Shown piece after piece: positions 7,128 to 13,878 of a stretch of DNA of 14,329 nt (positions within the stretch are counted from its first letter, which is position 1; each line of letters starts with the position of its first letter). This stretch comes from an uncultured Pseudomonadota bacterium. Lineage in GTDB: Bacteria > Pseudomonadota > Gammaproteobacteria > Burkholderiales > Casimicrobiaceae. Where the stretch lies: the NCBI GenBank assembly GCA_937958295.1, contig CALFEY010000361.1:1-14329 (forward strand), given 5' to 3'. The notes beneath the pieces are model-generated. The model saw only the letters and a list, made by a program, of their open reading frames with translations. It was not told where the DNA came from and ran no database searches. The position numbers were made by a program, and so were the translations under genes.

Positions 7128-8123
7128 ATGAAACTTGCATCTTGCCTTGCTGGCATCACGCTCGCGATCGCCGCGACGCTGCCGGCCCCCCCTGCCGCTG
7201 CGCAGGAAGTGTTGCGCGTCGCCCACGCTTACAAGCCCGGTACCTCGGTGGCCATTTATTGGGACGAGCTCGCCAAGCGTGTCAACGAGCGCGCCGGTGG
7301 AAAGATCCGCCTGCAGGTCCATCACTCTGGGCAGCTGGGCGGCGACGAGCAGGTATTCCGCGGCATGAAGCTCGGCACGATCCATTTCGGTAGCGGTGCC
7401 GCGGCCAACGAGGGGGTGGTCACCGACGCCTATTTCTGGCTCGACCTGCCTTACGTGCTCAAATCGCGCGAAAGCGCGGTGAAGGTGTTCGCCGATCCCA
7501 TGGTGGACACCTATCTTCGAGACAAGCTTCGCAATGACGCCGGAACGGTCCTGCTCGGCCACATCGAGGTCGGTGGCTTCCGATTGCTCATCAACAACAA
7601 GCGCCCGCTGCGGACGCCCGAAGACGTCAAGGGGCTCAAGTTCCGCGCGCTGTCCAATCCAATCGACATCGCCTTACTCAAGTCCTGGAACTTCACGGCG
7701 ACACCGCTTCCCTGGTCCGACACGTATCCGTCGCTCGAGCAGGGCATGATCGACGGACTGAACCTCCAGGCCGCGGCAATCAATGCGTTCGGTTTCCAGG
7801 AGCTCGTCAAGTACGGCACCGAGACGCGCACGCTGATGACCTTCCACGTGGCGCAGGTTAGCGCAAAGACTTTCGACGCGCTCGATCCGCAGCTGCAGAA
7901 GGTCATCCGGGACGCGTCGGCCGAAGCGCTCAAGATTGCGAACGCCGCAGACCGCGAGGACGAGAAGACGGTGCTGAACACGATCTCCAAGAGGGTCACC
8001 GTGTACCGGCCGACCGAGGCCGAGATGAAGCTCTGGGAGACCCCGGCGCGAGCGCTGTGGCCGCAGTTCACCGAGAAGATGGACAAGAACCTGCTCGCGC
8101 GCATAGTTTCCGTTCAGCAGTAA
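7128..8123 (+). CDS. dctP: TRAP transporter periplasmic solute-binding protein, DctP family
   Basis: This 331-residue receptor delivers a carboxylate to the TRAP membrane subunits encoded next. A Sec signal peptide runs through the hydrophobic stretch at about residues 3-20 to PAAA-Q near residue 25. The mature start VLRVAHAYKPGTS and the HHSGQLGGDEQVFRGMKLG block (65-83) are typical of DctP. R173 in GLKFRALSNPI is at the position of the conserved arginine that binds the ligand carboxylate. SLEQGMIDGLNLQ (202-214) matches the family's end-of-cleft motif. The ligand is probably an organic or sugar acid broken down by the enzymes upstream, which is inference. The gene has its own strong ribosome site and sits 125 bases after the ALDH gene; a stable hairpin follows its stop. 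Confidence 0.94.
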   Translation: MKLASCLAGITLAIAATLPAPPAAAQEVLRVAHAYKPGTSVAIYWDELAKRVNERAGGKIRLQVHHSGQLGGDEQVFRGMKLGTIHFGSGAAANEGVVTDAYFWLDLPYVLKSRESAVKVFADPMVDTYLRDKLRNDAGTVLLGHIEVGGFRLLINNKRPLRTPEDVKGLKFRALSNPIDIALLKSWNFTATPLPWSDTYPSLEQGMIDGLNLQAAAINAFGFQELVKYGTETRTLMTFHVAQVSAKTFDALDPQLQKVIRDASAEALKIANAADREDEKTVLNTISKRVTVYRPTEAEMKLWETPARALWPQFTEKMDKNLLARIVSVQQ

Positions 8124-8128
8124 CGACC

Positions 8129-8163
8129 AGCCCCGGGTGCGGCCGACCGCCGCATTCGGGGCT
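8129..8163 (+). terminator. Stable intercistronic hairpin between dctP and dctQ (attenuator or mRNA-stabilising element)
   Basis: AGCCCCGGGTGCGGC (8129-8143) pairs with GCCGCATTCGGGGCT (8149-8163) over 15 positions. Thirteen are Watson-Crick pairs and two are G-U in RNA, around a 5-base loop. It starts five bases after the dctP stop codon. No T-run follows, so a simple full-strength intrinsic terminator is unlikely. Placement after a periplasmic receptor gene fits partial termination or protection of the upstream mRNA, giving more receptor than membrane protein. The structure is clear; the role is inferred. Confidence 0.68.
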
Positions 8164-8204
8164 TACCGCCTTCCTGCGTGTCCCGGCTGCCGAACACCCA
8201 AGTC

Positions 8205-8705
8205 ATGCCCTTGATCGATCGAATCCAGAAGCTTCTCGAGGGAATGCTCGTCGGCTTGCTGGCCGTGATGGTGGTGATCGTCTTCGCGAACGTCGTCCTG
8301 CGTTTCGTGTTCCACAGCGGCATCGCGCAGACTGAGGAGCTTTCTCGCTACGCGTTCGTCTGGCTGACGTTCATCGGTGCGGTCGTCGTGCTGCGGGAGG
8401 AGGGGCATCTCGGCGTCGACTCGTACGTGCGGAGGTTGTCCCCATATGGCCGAATGGCTTGCCGGATTGCGAGCGACCTGCTGATCGTCGTCTGCTGTGT
8501 TCTATTCTTCGTCGGAAGTTGGTACCAGACCATCACCAACGTGGGAAAGTACTCGCAAGCGGCGTCCTTTCCGATGGTGCTGCTGTTCGGTGTTGGCCTC
8601 GTGGCGAGCGTGCTCATGATCCTGGTAGTAGTCGCGGGCATGCGGCGCGCATTGAAGCGGATCGCGTCGGGAAATCGCACTCCGTTGGGTAGTACGGTCG
8701 ACTGA
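8205..8705 (+). CDS. dctQ: TRAP transporter small permease subunit, DctQ family
   Basis: This 166-residue inner-membrane protein has four hydrophobic segments at about residues 11-34, 48-64, 87-106 and 123-145, the normal DctQ layout. The EELSRYAFVWLTFIGA segment (44-59) with HLGVD after it is the best family signature. DctQ joins DctM to form the membrane part of the sodium-driven TRAP importer. ATG 8205 was chosen; GTG 8178 in the same frame would add nine residues, and neither has a clear ribosome site. It lies between dctP and dctM, with 34 bases to the next start. Confidence 0.88.
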   Translation: MPLIDRIQKLLEGMLVGLLAVMVVIVFANVVLRFVFHSGIAQTEELSRYAFVWLTFIGAVVVLREEGHLGVDSYVRRLSPYGRMACRIASDLLIVVCCVLFFVGSWYQTITNVGKYSQAASFPMVLLFGVGLVASVLMILVVVAGMRRALKRIASGNRTPLGSTVD

Positions 8706-8739
8706 CGGCCAGCGCCGAACCGGATCACGGACGCGCCGC

Positions 8740-10020
8740 TTGATTACTGTCACCGTTTTCCTCGTTTCGCTGCTCGGTGCCATGGCGATTGGCGTGCCGA
8801 TCGCCTTCGCCCTGCTGGTTTCCGGCATCGCCCTGATGATCCAGCTCGGTGCGTTCGATCCGCGCATCATCGCGGAGAGCATGATCAATGGTGCCGACAG
8901 CTTCCCGCTGATGGCCGTTCCTTTTTTTATGCTCGCTGGCGAGCTGATGAATGCCGGAGGACTTTCCCGCCGCATCGTCACACTGGCCCTCGCACTGGTG
9001 GGTCACAAGCGCGGCGGCTTGGGTTATGTGGCGATCTTCGCGGCAATCATGATGGCCAGCTTGTCGGGCTCTGCCGTCGCCGACGCTGCCGCGCTGTCTG
9101 CCATCCTGATTCCCATGATGCGGGAAGCCGGGTACAACTTGCCGCGCGCCTGCGGATTGATGGCGGCCGGCGGCATCATCGCGCCGGTGATCCCGCCCTC
9201 CATTGGTTTCATCATCTTCGGCGTCGCCGCGGGAGTCTCCATCACCAAGCTGTTTCTCGCTGGGATCGTGCCGGGAATCCTGATGGGGCTCTCTCTCGTC
9301 TTCGCGTGGTGGTGGGTCATCCGCGGTGAGGACGTCAAGACACAGCCGCGGCGCACTCTGCGCGACGTGCGCGCGGCGCTCGTGGATGGCGTGTGGGCTC
9401 TGATCTTGCCGGTGATAATCGTGGGCGGGCTGAAGTTCGGAATATTCACTCCGACCGAGGCCGCGGTGGTCGCGGTCGTCTACGCGCTCCTAGTTGGCAT
9501 GTTCGTTTACCGGGAGATCCATTTACGCGACCTGTTCCGACTGTTCAGCTCTGCGGCGAAGACCTCCGCTGCAGTGATGTTCCTCGTGGCAGCGGCGTTC
9601 GTGTCGGCGTGGCTCGTCACGATCGCCAATATTCCCGAACACATGGGCGAGGCGCTGAAGCCGTTTGCCCACGACAAGACACTCCTGATGTTCGCGGTGA
9701 TGGTGCTAGTCCTGCTGATCGGCACCGCGCTCGACTTTGTGCCGACGGTGCTCATCATGACCCCTGTCCTGATGCCCGTGATCAAGCAGGCCGGCATCGA
9801 TCCAGTCTATTTCGGTGTGCTGTTCATCATGGCCAACGCGATCGGGCTGATCACACCGCCGGTTGGCGTCGTGCTGAACGTGGTCGGCGCGGTGGCCGGT
9901 GTGTCGGTCAGCGAGACGACGCGCGGTGTCTGGCCGTTCCTCGTTGCGCAGACGCTGGTGCTGCTGCTGTTGATCTTCGTGCCCCAGATCGTCACGGTGC
10001 CGCTGTCCTGGCTGCACTGA
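8740..10020 (+). CDS. dctM: TRAP transporter large permease subunit, DctM family
   Basis: This 426-residue protein with about a dozen membrane segments forms the translocation channel of the TRAP system. Signatures include GVPIAFAL near residue 18, PFFMLAGELM (61-70), SGSAVADAAA (109-118), IPPSIGFIIFG (151-161) and FLAGIVPGILMG. The second half repeats the pattern with LITPPVGVVLN. The start is the rare TTG at 8740. It keeps the complete first membrane helix that family members have, and no ATG or GTG lies between it and the dctQ end in this frame. ATG 8782 would remove the first 14 residues. This is the last gene of the left cluster; about 1 kb without genes follows. Confidence 0.94.
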   Translation: MITVTVFLVSLLGAMAIGVPIAFALLVSGIALMIQLGAFDPRIIAESMINGADSFPLMAVPFFMLAGELMNAGGLSRRIVTLALALVGHKRGGLGYVAIFAAIMMASLSGSAVADAAALSAILIPMMREAGYNLPRACGLMAAGGIIAPVIPPSIGFIIFGVAAGVSITKLFLAGIVPGILMGLSLVFAWWWVIRGEDVKTQPRRTLRDVRAALVDGVWALILPVIIVGGLKFGIFTPTEAAVVAVVYALLVGMFVYREIHLRDLFRLFSSAAKTSAAVMFLVAAAFVSAWLVTIANIPEHMGEALKPFAHDKTLLMFAVMVLVLLIGTALDFVPTVLIMTPVLMPVIKQAGIDPVYFGVLFIMANAIGLITPPVGVVLNVVGAVAGVSVSETTRGVWPFLVAQTLVLLLLIFVPQIVTVPLSWLH

Positions 10021-10134
10021 TCGGCCGCCATCTTGGCTCATCGATTCCCAAACGCCTCCCACGCGCTCGTCGCCGGGGTTCAGGGACGGGTAGGGGGCAG
10101 GGCGCATGCGTACACTCGTGCCGACGCAGCACCA

Positions 10135-10177
10135 GGGGGGCGGCGCGGTAGGGGTGCCCCAGGTCCACCGCGCCCCC
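10135..10177 (+). terminator. GC-rich hairpin downstream of dctM, possible transcription end
   Basis: GCGCGGT (10143-10149) pairs with ACCGCGC (10167-10173). The runs of G at 10135-10139 and C at 10173-10177 can extend the stem across a small bulge, and the loop contains GGGG-TG-CCCC (10151-10160). It lies about 115 bases after the dctM stop. No T-run follows, so it may stop transcription only with help or only protect the mRNA end. Confidence 0.35.
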
Positions 10178-10217
10178 GGAATCCCAAGTCGAAACCATAG
10201 CTACCGGGTTCCTTGTG

Positions 10218-10273
10218 GGCAGTTGCACAGCGTTAGTGCTGCCAGCGAGACGAAGCACTTCGAGGATATCCTC
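10218..10273. repeat. Cluster of three short inverted repeats, including a perfect 12-bp palindrome
   Basis: Three structures follow one another. GGCA-GCAC and GTGC-TGCC (10218-10243) form a bulged stem with a 7-base loop. CGAAG-CA-CTTCG occupies 10251-10262. GAGGATATCCTC (10262-10273) is a perfect palindrome that shares one base with the second. No gene is adjacent. They could be protein-binding sites or the remains of a mobile element end. Confidence 0.4.
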
Positions 10274-10713
10274 TGGCCGTTCGTGATATCGGCCACCGTA
10301 GTGGTCGCCCATCAATTCAGCGGCGCACCGTTCCAAGTGGTGATGAGGTGGGGTATGAGGCCGAGTTTGTGGCGAGGGTAAATCTCGCACGTCGGCGGTA
10401 GGTTTGGCGGTAACGGTAGGGGAGAATGATGGTTGTAGCCCCGCAATGTGAATGTCGCCCTCTCCGCCAAGACTCCAACCATTGCGGTCGTGGTAAGCCC
10501 CGTTCCCCACGGTTCTCCCCATCGAAGTCCCGCCTCGATCATCCGGCGTGGGCCGAATGGCCGACGGCGCACCTGACGGAGTGCCGCGCGCTGATTGAAG
10601 CAGCAGCCCGTCGCAATCATTCATCTGCCACACCGCGGTTGGTCGGCCAGACGCGCCGCCCGCTGCCTCATTCCGACCACCTCGCCCGGCGCAAGCGGCC
10701 TCCTGCAGCGAGG

Positions 10714-10743
10714 TTGCACAATAAGTATTACTTTGGATACCAT
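10714..10743 (+). promoter_or_regulatory. Candidate sigma-70 promoter before the second transcription unit
   Basis: TTGCAC (10714-10719) and TACCAT (10738-10743) are spaced by 18 bases and match the -35 and -10 consensus at 3/6 and 4/6 positions. The stretch is AT-rich in an otherwise GC-rich window. A palindrome AAGTA-T-TACTT (10723-10733) and the GTAT-N8-ATAC repeat lie inside it. It would leave a leader of about 300 bases before the Tat-type Bug gene, which is long. Confidence 0.35.
10725..10740. promoter_or_regulatory. Inverted repeat GTAT-N8-ATAC, possible operator (copy 1)
   Basis: GTATTACTTTGGATAC overlaps the promoter-like elements upstream of the Bug gene at 11049. A second copy of the same geometry lies upstream of the Bug gene at 13879. 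Read on opposite strands, the two agree at 11 of 16 positions (GTATTnnTnnGnATAC). A dimeric regulator could bind both. The regulator is unknown. Confidence 0.35.
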
Positions 10744-11036
10744 TTGGGCGTTTCGGGCACGACCCCCGGTGCTGCCGACGACGGTCTGCGGGGCGGCCGC
10801 GCAATCGGTGATGTCCGGCGACGAAGGGTTCGATGGTGCGCAGGCGAGGCCGATCCTTGTCGGACGCAGCACGGATTCGTGGCGGTCGCGTTCCCGAGCC
10901 AGCGATTCTTGGCATCGGCGATGCCGTCGTCCGTCGCGCAGGGGGATTCGGGTTCGTCGTGACCGGATTCCGATGGCGGAGACGCGCACGCACGCAACCG
11001 GCGTTTCGAACGCGTCCGGTGGACATGGATATCGAC

Positions 11037-11042
11037 GAGGAG
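11037..11042 (+). promoter_or_regulatory. Ribosome binding site deciding the start at 11049
   Basis: GAGGAG lies six bases before the ATG at 11049. The other in-frame ATG at 11025 has no such site, and the Tat signal begins just after 11049. Confidence 0.7.
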
Positions 11043-11048
11043 CCGGGG

Positions 11049-12068
11049 ATGAGCGAGCAAACGGGAACGACGCCGACCGGCGGGGACCGGATCTCGCGCC
11101 GCGACCTGATTCGCTGGGCGCTCGCGAGCGCTGCGATGATCCTGGCACCGGCGGCGCGTGCGCAGTCGTTTCCGTCTCGGCCGGTCCGCATGGTGGTGCC
11201 GTTCGCGGCCGGCGGGCCCGCCGACACGCTGACGCGCGCGACCGCCACGGCGCTTGCGGCGCAGCTGAAGGAGCAGGTGATCGTCGAGAACAAGCCCGGT
11301 GCGGGCGGCAACATCGCGGCCGCGTACGTCGCGGGCAGCCCGCCCGATGGCCACACGCTGCTCGTGGCGGGGCAGGCGATCCTCGCGATCAACAAGGCGC
11401 TCTACGCGAGCCTGCCCTACGATCCGGAGAAGGACTTCGCGTGGATAGGCATGATGGGTAGCTTTCCCAACGTGCTCGTCTCGAATCCCGAAGCGGTTCC
11501 CGCGCGCAGCCTCGCGGAGCTCATCGACCTCGCGCGTGCGCGGCCGGGGCAGATCTCGTACGGATCGAACGGCGTCGGATCGCAGTCGCACCTGACGGTC
11601 GAGGTGATGGCGCAGGTCGCGGGCGTGAAATTCCTGCACGTCCCCTACCAGGGCGCGGCGCCGCAGCGCGCCGACCTGCTGTCGGGACGCATCGCCTTCT
11701 CGTTCATCGGCGCGTCGACGACGGTGCCGCTCGTCCGCAGCGGCCAGTTGCGCGCGCTCGCGGTGAGCACGGGGTCGCGCGTCACCGTGCTGCCCGACGT
11801 CCCGACACTCGTCGAGTCGGGTTTCCCGACGCTCGACACGCCGACGTGGTTCGCCGCGGTGGCGCCCGCGGCAACGCCGGCGCCGGCGCTCGCATCGTTG
11901 CGCTCGGCGTTCGCGGCGGCGATTGCGACGCCTGCCTACGCCGCCGAGATGGGCAAACAGGCGAGCCTGGTCGTCAATGTCGATTCGCAGGCTGCCGAGG
12001 CACTGCTCGCCCGGGAACGCAAGGTCTGGGCCGACGCGGTGCGGACGACGGGCGCGACCGCGGGCTGA
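11049..12068 (+). CDS. Bug/TctC family substrate-binding receptor with a twin-arginine signal
   Basis: This is a 339-residue periplasmic receptor. SRRDLIR at residues 16-22 fits the Tat consensus S/T-R-R-x-F-L-K. It is followed by a moderately hydrophobic stretch and ARA-Q (cut after 38), so export in folded form by the Tat system is likely. The mature part shows the Bug hallmark FPSRPVRMVVPFAAGGPADT and VPYQGAAPQRADLLSG. Bug proteins bind carboxylates; the partner transporter is not in view. The frame stays open far upstream, but the strong ribosome site and signal place the start at ATG 11049. The NIPSNAP-like gene begins 17 bases after the stop, so the two probably share an mRNA. Confidence 0.92.
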   Translation: MSEQTGTTPTGGDRISRRDLIRWALASAAMILAPAARAQSFPSRPVRMVVPFAAGGPADTLTRATATALAAQLKEQVIVENKPGAGGNIAAAYVAGSPPDGHTLLVAGQAILAINKALYASLPYDPEKDFAWIGMMGSFPNVLVSNPEAVPARSLAELIDLARARPGQISYGSNGVGSQSHLTVEVMAQVAGVKFLHVPYQGAAPQRADLLSGRIAFSFIGASTTVPLVRSGQLRALAVSTGSRVTVLPDVPTLVESGFPTLDTPTWFAAVAPAATPAPALASLRSAFAAAIATPAYAAEMGKQASLVVNVDSQAAEALLARERKVWADAVRTTGATAG

Positions 12069-12085
12069 CGCACCCGCGGCGCACG

Positions 12086-12421
12086 ATGATCCACCAGCTC
12101 CGCATCTACGAGATCTTCGAGCACAACCGCGGGGCCTTCCTCGAGCGCTTCGAAGCGCATTCGGCCCGGATCATGGCGCGGCACGGCTTCACGCTCGTCG
12201 CGACCTGGGAAGCGGGTACGCCGAGCCGCCGCGAGTTCGTCTACCTGCTCTCGTGGCCGGACGAGGCTGCGAAGGACGCCGGTTGGGCCGCCTTCCTCGC
12301 CGATCCGGAGTGGATCGAGACGAAGCGCGCGACGCGCGAGGCGCACGGCCCGCTGGTAGGCGAGATCGAGGACCGCGTGCTCGTGCCGGTCGGCGACGCG
12401 CCGCTGCAGCGCGCGACGTAG
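12086..12421 (+). CDS. NIPSNAP family protein
   Basis: This small protein of 111 residues has the NIPSNAP pattern of a ferredoxin-like alpha/beta barrel. It begins with IHQLRIYE, carries RHGFTLVATWEAG (32-44) and FVYLLSWPDEAAKDAGWAAF (51-70), and then DPEW (73-76). Family members form dimers; in bacteria their biochemical role is mostly unknown, and they often accompany catabolic genes. ATG 12086 is where homology starts; the frame is open further upstream but overlaps the Bug gene. No clear Shine-Dalgarno is seen, which suggests translation coupled to the gene before it. Confidence 0.86.
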   Translation: MIHQLRIYEIFEHNRGAFLERFEAHSARIMARHGFTLVATWEAGTPSRREFVYLLSWPDEAAKDAGWAAFLADPEWIETKRATREAHGPLVGEIEDRVLVPVGDAPLQRAT

Positions 12422-12509
12422 CGGCGCGCGCCAGGCTCGCCACTGCGCGACCGGGCGATTGGGTATCCTTGCCGGATCGCGCGGCATCGGCACAGACCAC
12501 GGAGACGGG

Positions 12510-13772
12510 GTGGATTTCAGGTCGGCACTGGCGGCGTGCGCAGCGGCGGGCGAGGTCGCCGAGGTCGACGACGGGGTCGACCGTGCCGACATTCCGAAGC
12601 GCGTCAGGGACGAGGAGCGGCGGCGCAACTGCGCGCTGGTCTTCCGCCGCGTGCGCGACGCCGACGCGGCGATCGTCGGCAATCTCTACGGTTCGGCGAA
12701 GCGGGTCTGCCGCTCGCTGTCGGCGCGGAACTACGCGACGCTGTTCGCCAGGCTCGACCGTGCGATCGCGAATCCCGCCGCGCCCGTTCGTCGTGCCCTC
12801 GCGCAGGGCGCCGTCGAGGTTACGCGTTCGCCCGACCTCGCGCGCCTGCTGCCGGCGATGCGTTACAGCCGCGACGACGTCACGCCTTACCTCACGTCGG
12901 GCATTCTGCTCGCGCGCGACCCGGTAACGGGCGCCCATCACGTCTGCTTCGTGCGCATGTCCCTGGCGGGCGGGAACAAGCTCCTGGTCAACCCGGCAAC
13001 CTCGCGCATCCGGCGGATCGTCGAGGAGACGGTCGGCCGGGGCCAATCGCTCGACGTCGCGATCCTCGTCGGCGCGCCCGCCGAGGTTACGCTGATGGCG
13101 TGCGTCGGCGTGGGTGAGGGCGTAGACAAGCTCGCGGTTGCGCAGGCGATGGGCGGCGACGCGCTCGCGTACACGGACGATCCGCTGCCGCTGCCGGTGG
13201 ACACCGAGTACGCGCTGACCGGGCGCATCGTCCCCAGCTACGAGCGCGAAGGCCCGGTCGGCGACCAGAAGGGGCTCTACTCGGTCCGCGAGCGCAACCC
13301 GGCGTGCCTCGTCGACGCGATCCGCGTGCGCCGCGAGCCCTTATTCCACTCGATCTCCGGCGGTGTGTCGCGTGAGCACATCGAGCTCGTCACGCTGGGG
13401 CCCCGCGCCGTGCTCGAGCGGCTCAGGCGAGAGACGCCGGAGCTGCTGCGCTACGAGCTGCCGTTCTACGCCGGGGGACGTCTCGCCGTGCTCGTCGTCG
13501 CGGACGGCTTTCGCCCCGCCGCGCTCGCGGAGCGGCTGTGGACCATCTCCAGCGTCCGCGGCTTCGTCGCCGTCAACCGCGACGTTGGCGCTCGCTCGGC
13601 CGCTGAAGTCCTCTGGGCGATCGTCGAGCGGGCGAAGGACGCGGAACGCTTCGCTTTCTCGGGGGCGGGAATGCCGGGCATCAAGCCGGGCAAGTTTCTC
13701 GTCGACGCGACCGAGACCGACCTCGACGACTGGAACCATCGGCGTATCGAGGTCTACCGCCCGCCTGTCTGA
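12510..13772 (+). CDS. UbiD family decarboxylase, divergent
   Basis: This 420-residue protein has the UbiD layout. UbiD enzymes use prenylated FMN (made by UbiX) to add or remove CO2 on aromatic or unsaturated acids. Visible blocks are MDFRSALAACAAAGEV at the start, AAIVGNLYGSAKRV (53-66), SGILLARDPVTGAHHVCFVR (130-149) with catalytic R149, DTEYALTGRIVPS (231-243) with the metal ligand E233, and REGPVGD (246-252) with E247 and D252. Two other cofactor-metal ligands seem replaced: the usual Asn five residues before the Arg is H144, and the usual His further on is T164 or S165. GTG 12510 with GGAG at 12501-12504 gives a normal N-terminus; TTG 12459 would add 17 residues. No ubiX is in view. Family is clear, activity is uncertain. 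Confidence 0.85.
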   Translation: MDFRSALAACAAAGEVAEVDDGVDRADIPKRVRDEERRRNCALVFRRVRDADAAIVGNLYGSAKRVCRSLSARNYATLFARLDRAIANPAAPVRRALAQGAVEVTRSPDLARLLPAMRYSRDDVTPYLTSGILLARDPVTGAHHVCFVRMSLAGGNKLLVNPATSRIRRIVEETVGRGQSLDVAILVGAPAEVTLMACVGVGEGVDKLAVAQAMGGDALAYTDDPLPLPVDTEYALTGRIVPSYEREGPVGDQKGLYSVRERNPACLVDAIRVRREPLFHSISGGVSREHIELVTLGPRAVLERLRRETPELLRYELPFYAGGRLAVLVVADGFRPAALAERLWTISSVRGFVAVNRDVGARSAAEVLWAIVERAKDAERFAFSGAGMPGIKPGKFLVDATETDLDDWNHRRIEVYRPPV

Positions 13773-13789
13773 CGCGCGAAAGGCACGCG

Positions 13790-13818
13790 TTGCGGTCGCG
13801 CCGGACATGATGTATGCT
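13790..13818 (+). promoter_or_regulatory. Candidate sigma-70 promoter for the third Bug gene
   Basis: TTGCGG (13790-13795) and TATGCT (13813-13818) are separated by exactly 17 bases and match the consensus at 3/6 and 4/6 positions. They lie in the only non-coding stretch between the UbiD-like gene and the next Bug gene. The leader would be about 50 bases, a normal length. Confidence 0.42.
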
Positions 13819-13827
13819 CATCAATAC
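13808..13827. promoter_or_regulatory. Inverted repeat GTAT-N8-ATAC, possible operator (copy 2)
   Basis: GTAT (13812-13815) and ATAC (13824-13827) flank eight bases and overlap the candidate -10 element. A second inverted repeat, TGATG-N6-CATCA (13808-13823), is nested with it. Binding of a regulator here would block the promoter. The geometry equals that of the site at 10725-10740. Confidence 0.38.
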
Positions 13828-13866
13828 AACTTGCACCGCCGCGCTCCCGCGGACTGGTGCGCCGCC

Positions 13867-13871
13867 GGGAG
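13867..13871 (+). promoter_or_regulatory. Ribosome binding site of the third Bug gene
   Basis: GGGAG lies seven bases before the ATG at 13879 and supports that start. Confidence 0.6.
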
Positions 13872-13878
13872 CCCCGAC

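Larger units (their letters stand above)
10021..11048. other. Gene-poor region of about 1 kb with hairpins and a candidate promoter
   Basis: No reading frame on either strand shows a recognisable domain, good start signal or signal peptide. A long frame on the minus strand (9992-11395) overlaps real genes at both ends and reads as low-complexity Arg/Pro/Gly protein, so it is probably not a gene. A minus frame at 10312-10620 (102 codons) was also inspected and not recognised. By eye the G+C content is lower and less even than in the flanking genes, especially at 10180-10480. The part from about 10700 likely holds the promoter and leader of the second unit. The rest could be the remnant of a lost gene or mobile element, but no transposase motif or terminal repeats were found. 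Confidence 0.6.

Noticed and set aside
10833..11048. Upstream extension of the second Bug gene
   Set aside because: It would bury the Tat signal inside the protein. The ribosome site GAGGAG points to ATG 11049.
10021..11048. Insertion sequence or integrated element
   Set aside because: No transposase or integrase motif, no matching terminal inverted repeats and no target duplication could be found by reading.
9992..11395. 467-codon open frame on the minus strand
   Set aside because: It overlaps the end of dctM and the start of the Tat-type Bug gene, has no recognisable domain and reads as Arg/Pro/Gly/Ser-rich shadow protein of GC-rich DNA.
11645..12682. Long minus-strand frames opposite the Bug, NIPSNAP and UbiD genes
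   Set aside because: They are antisense shadows in GC-rich codons; the + strand genes have clear motifs, starts and spacing.
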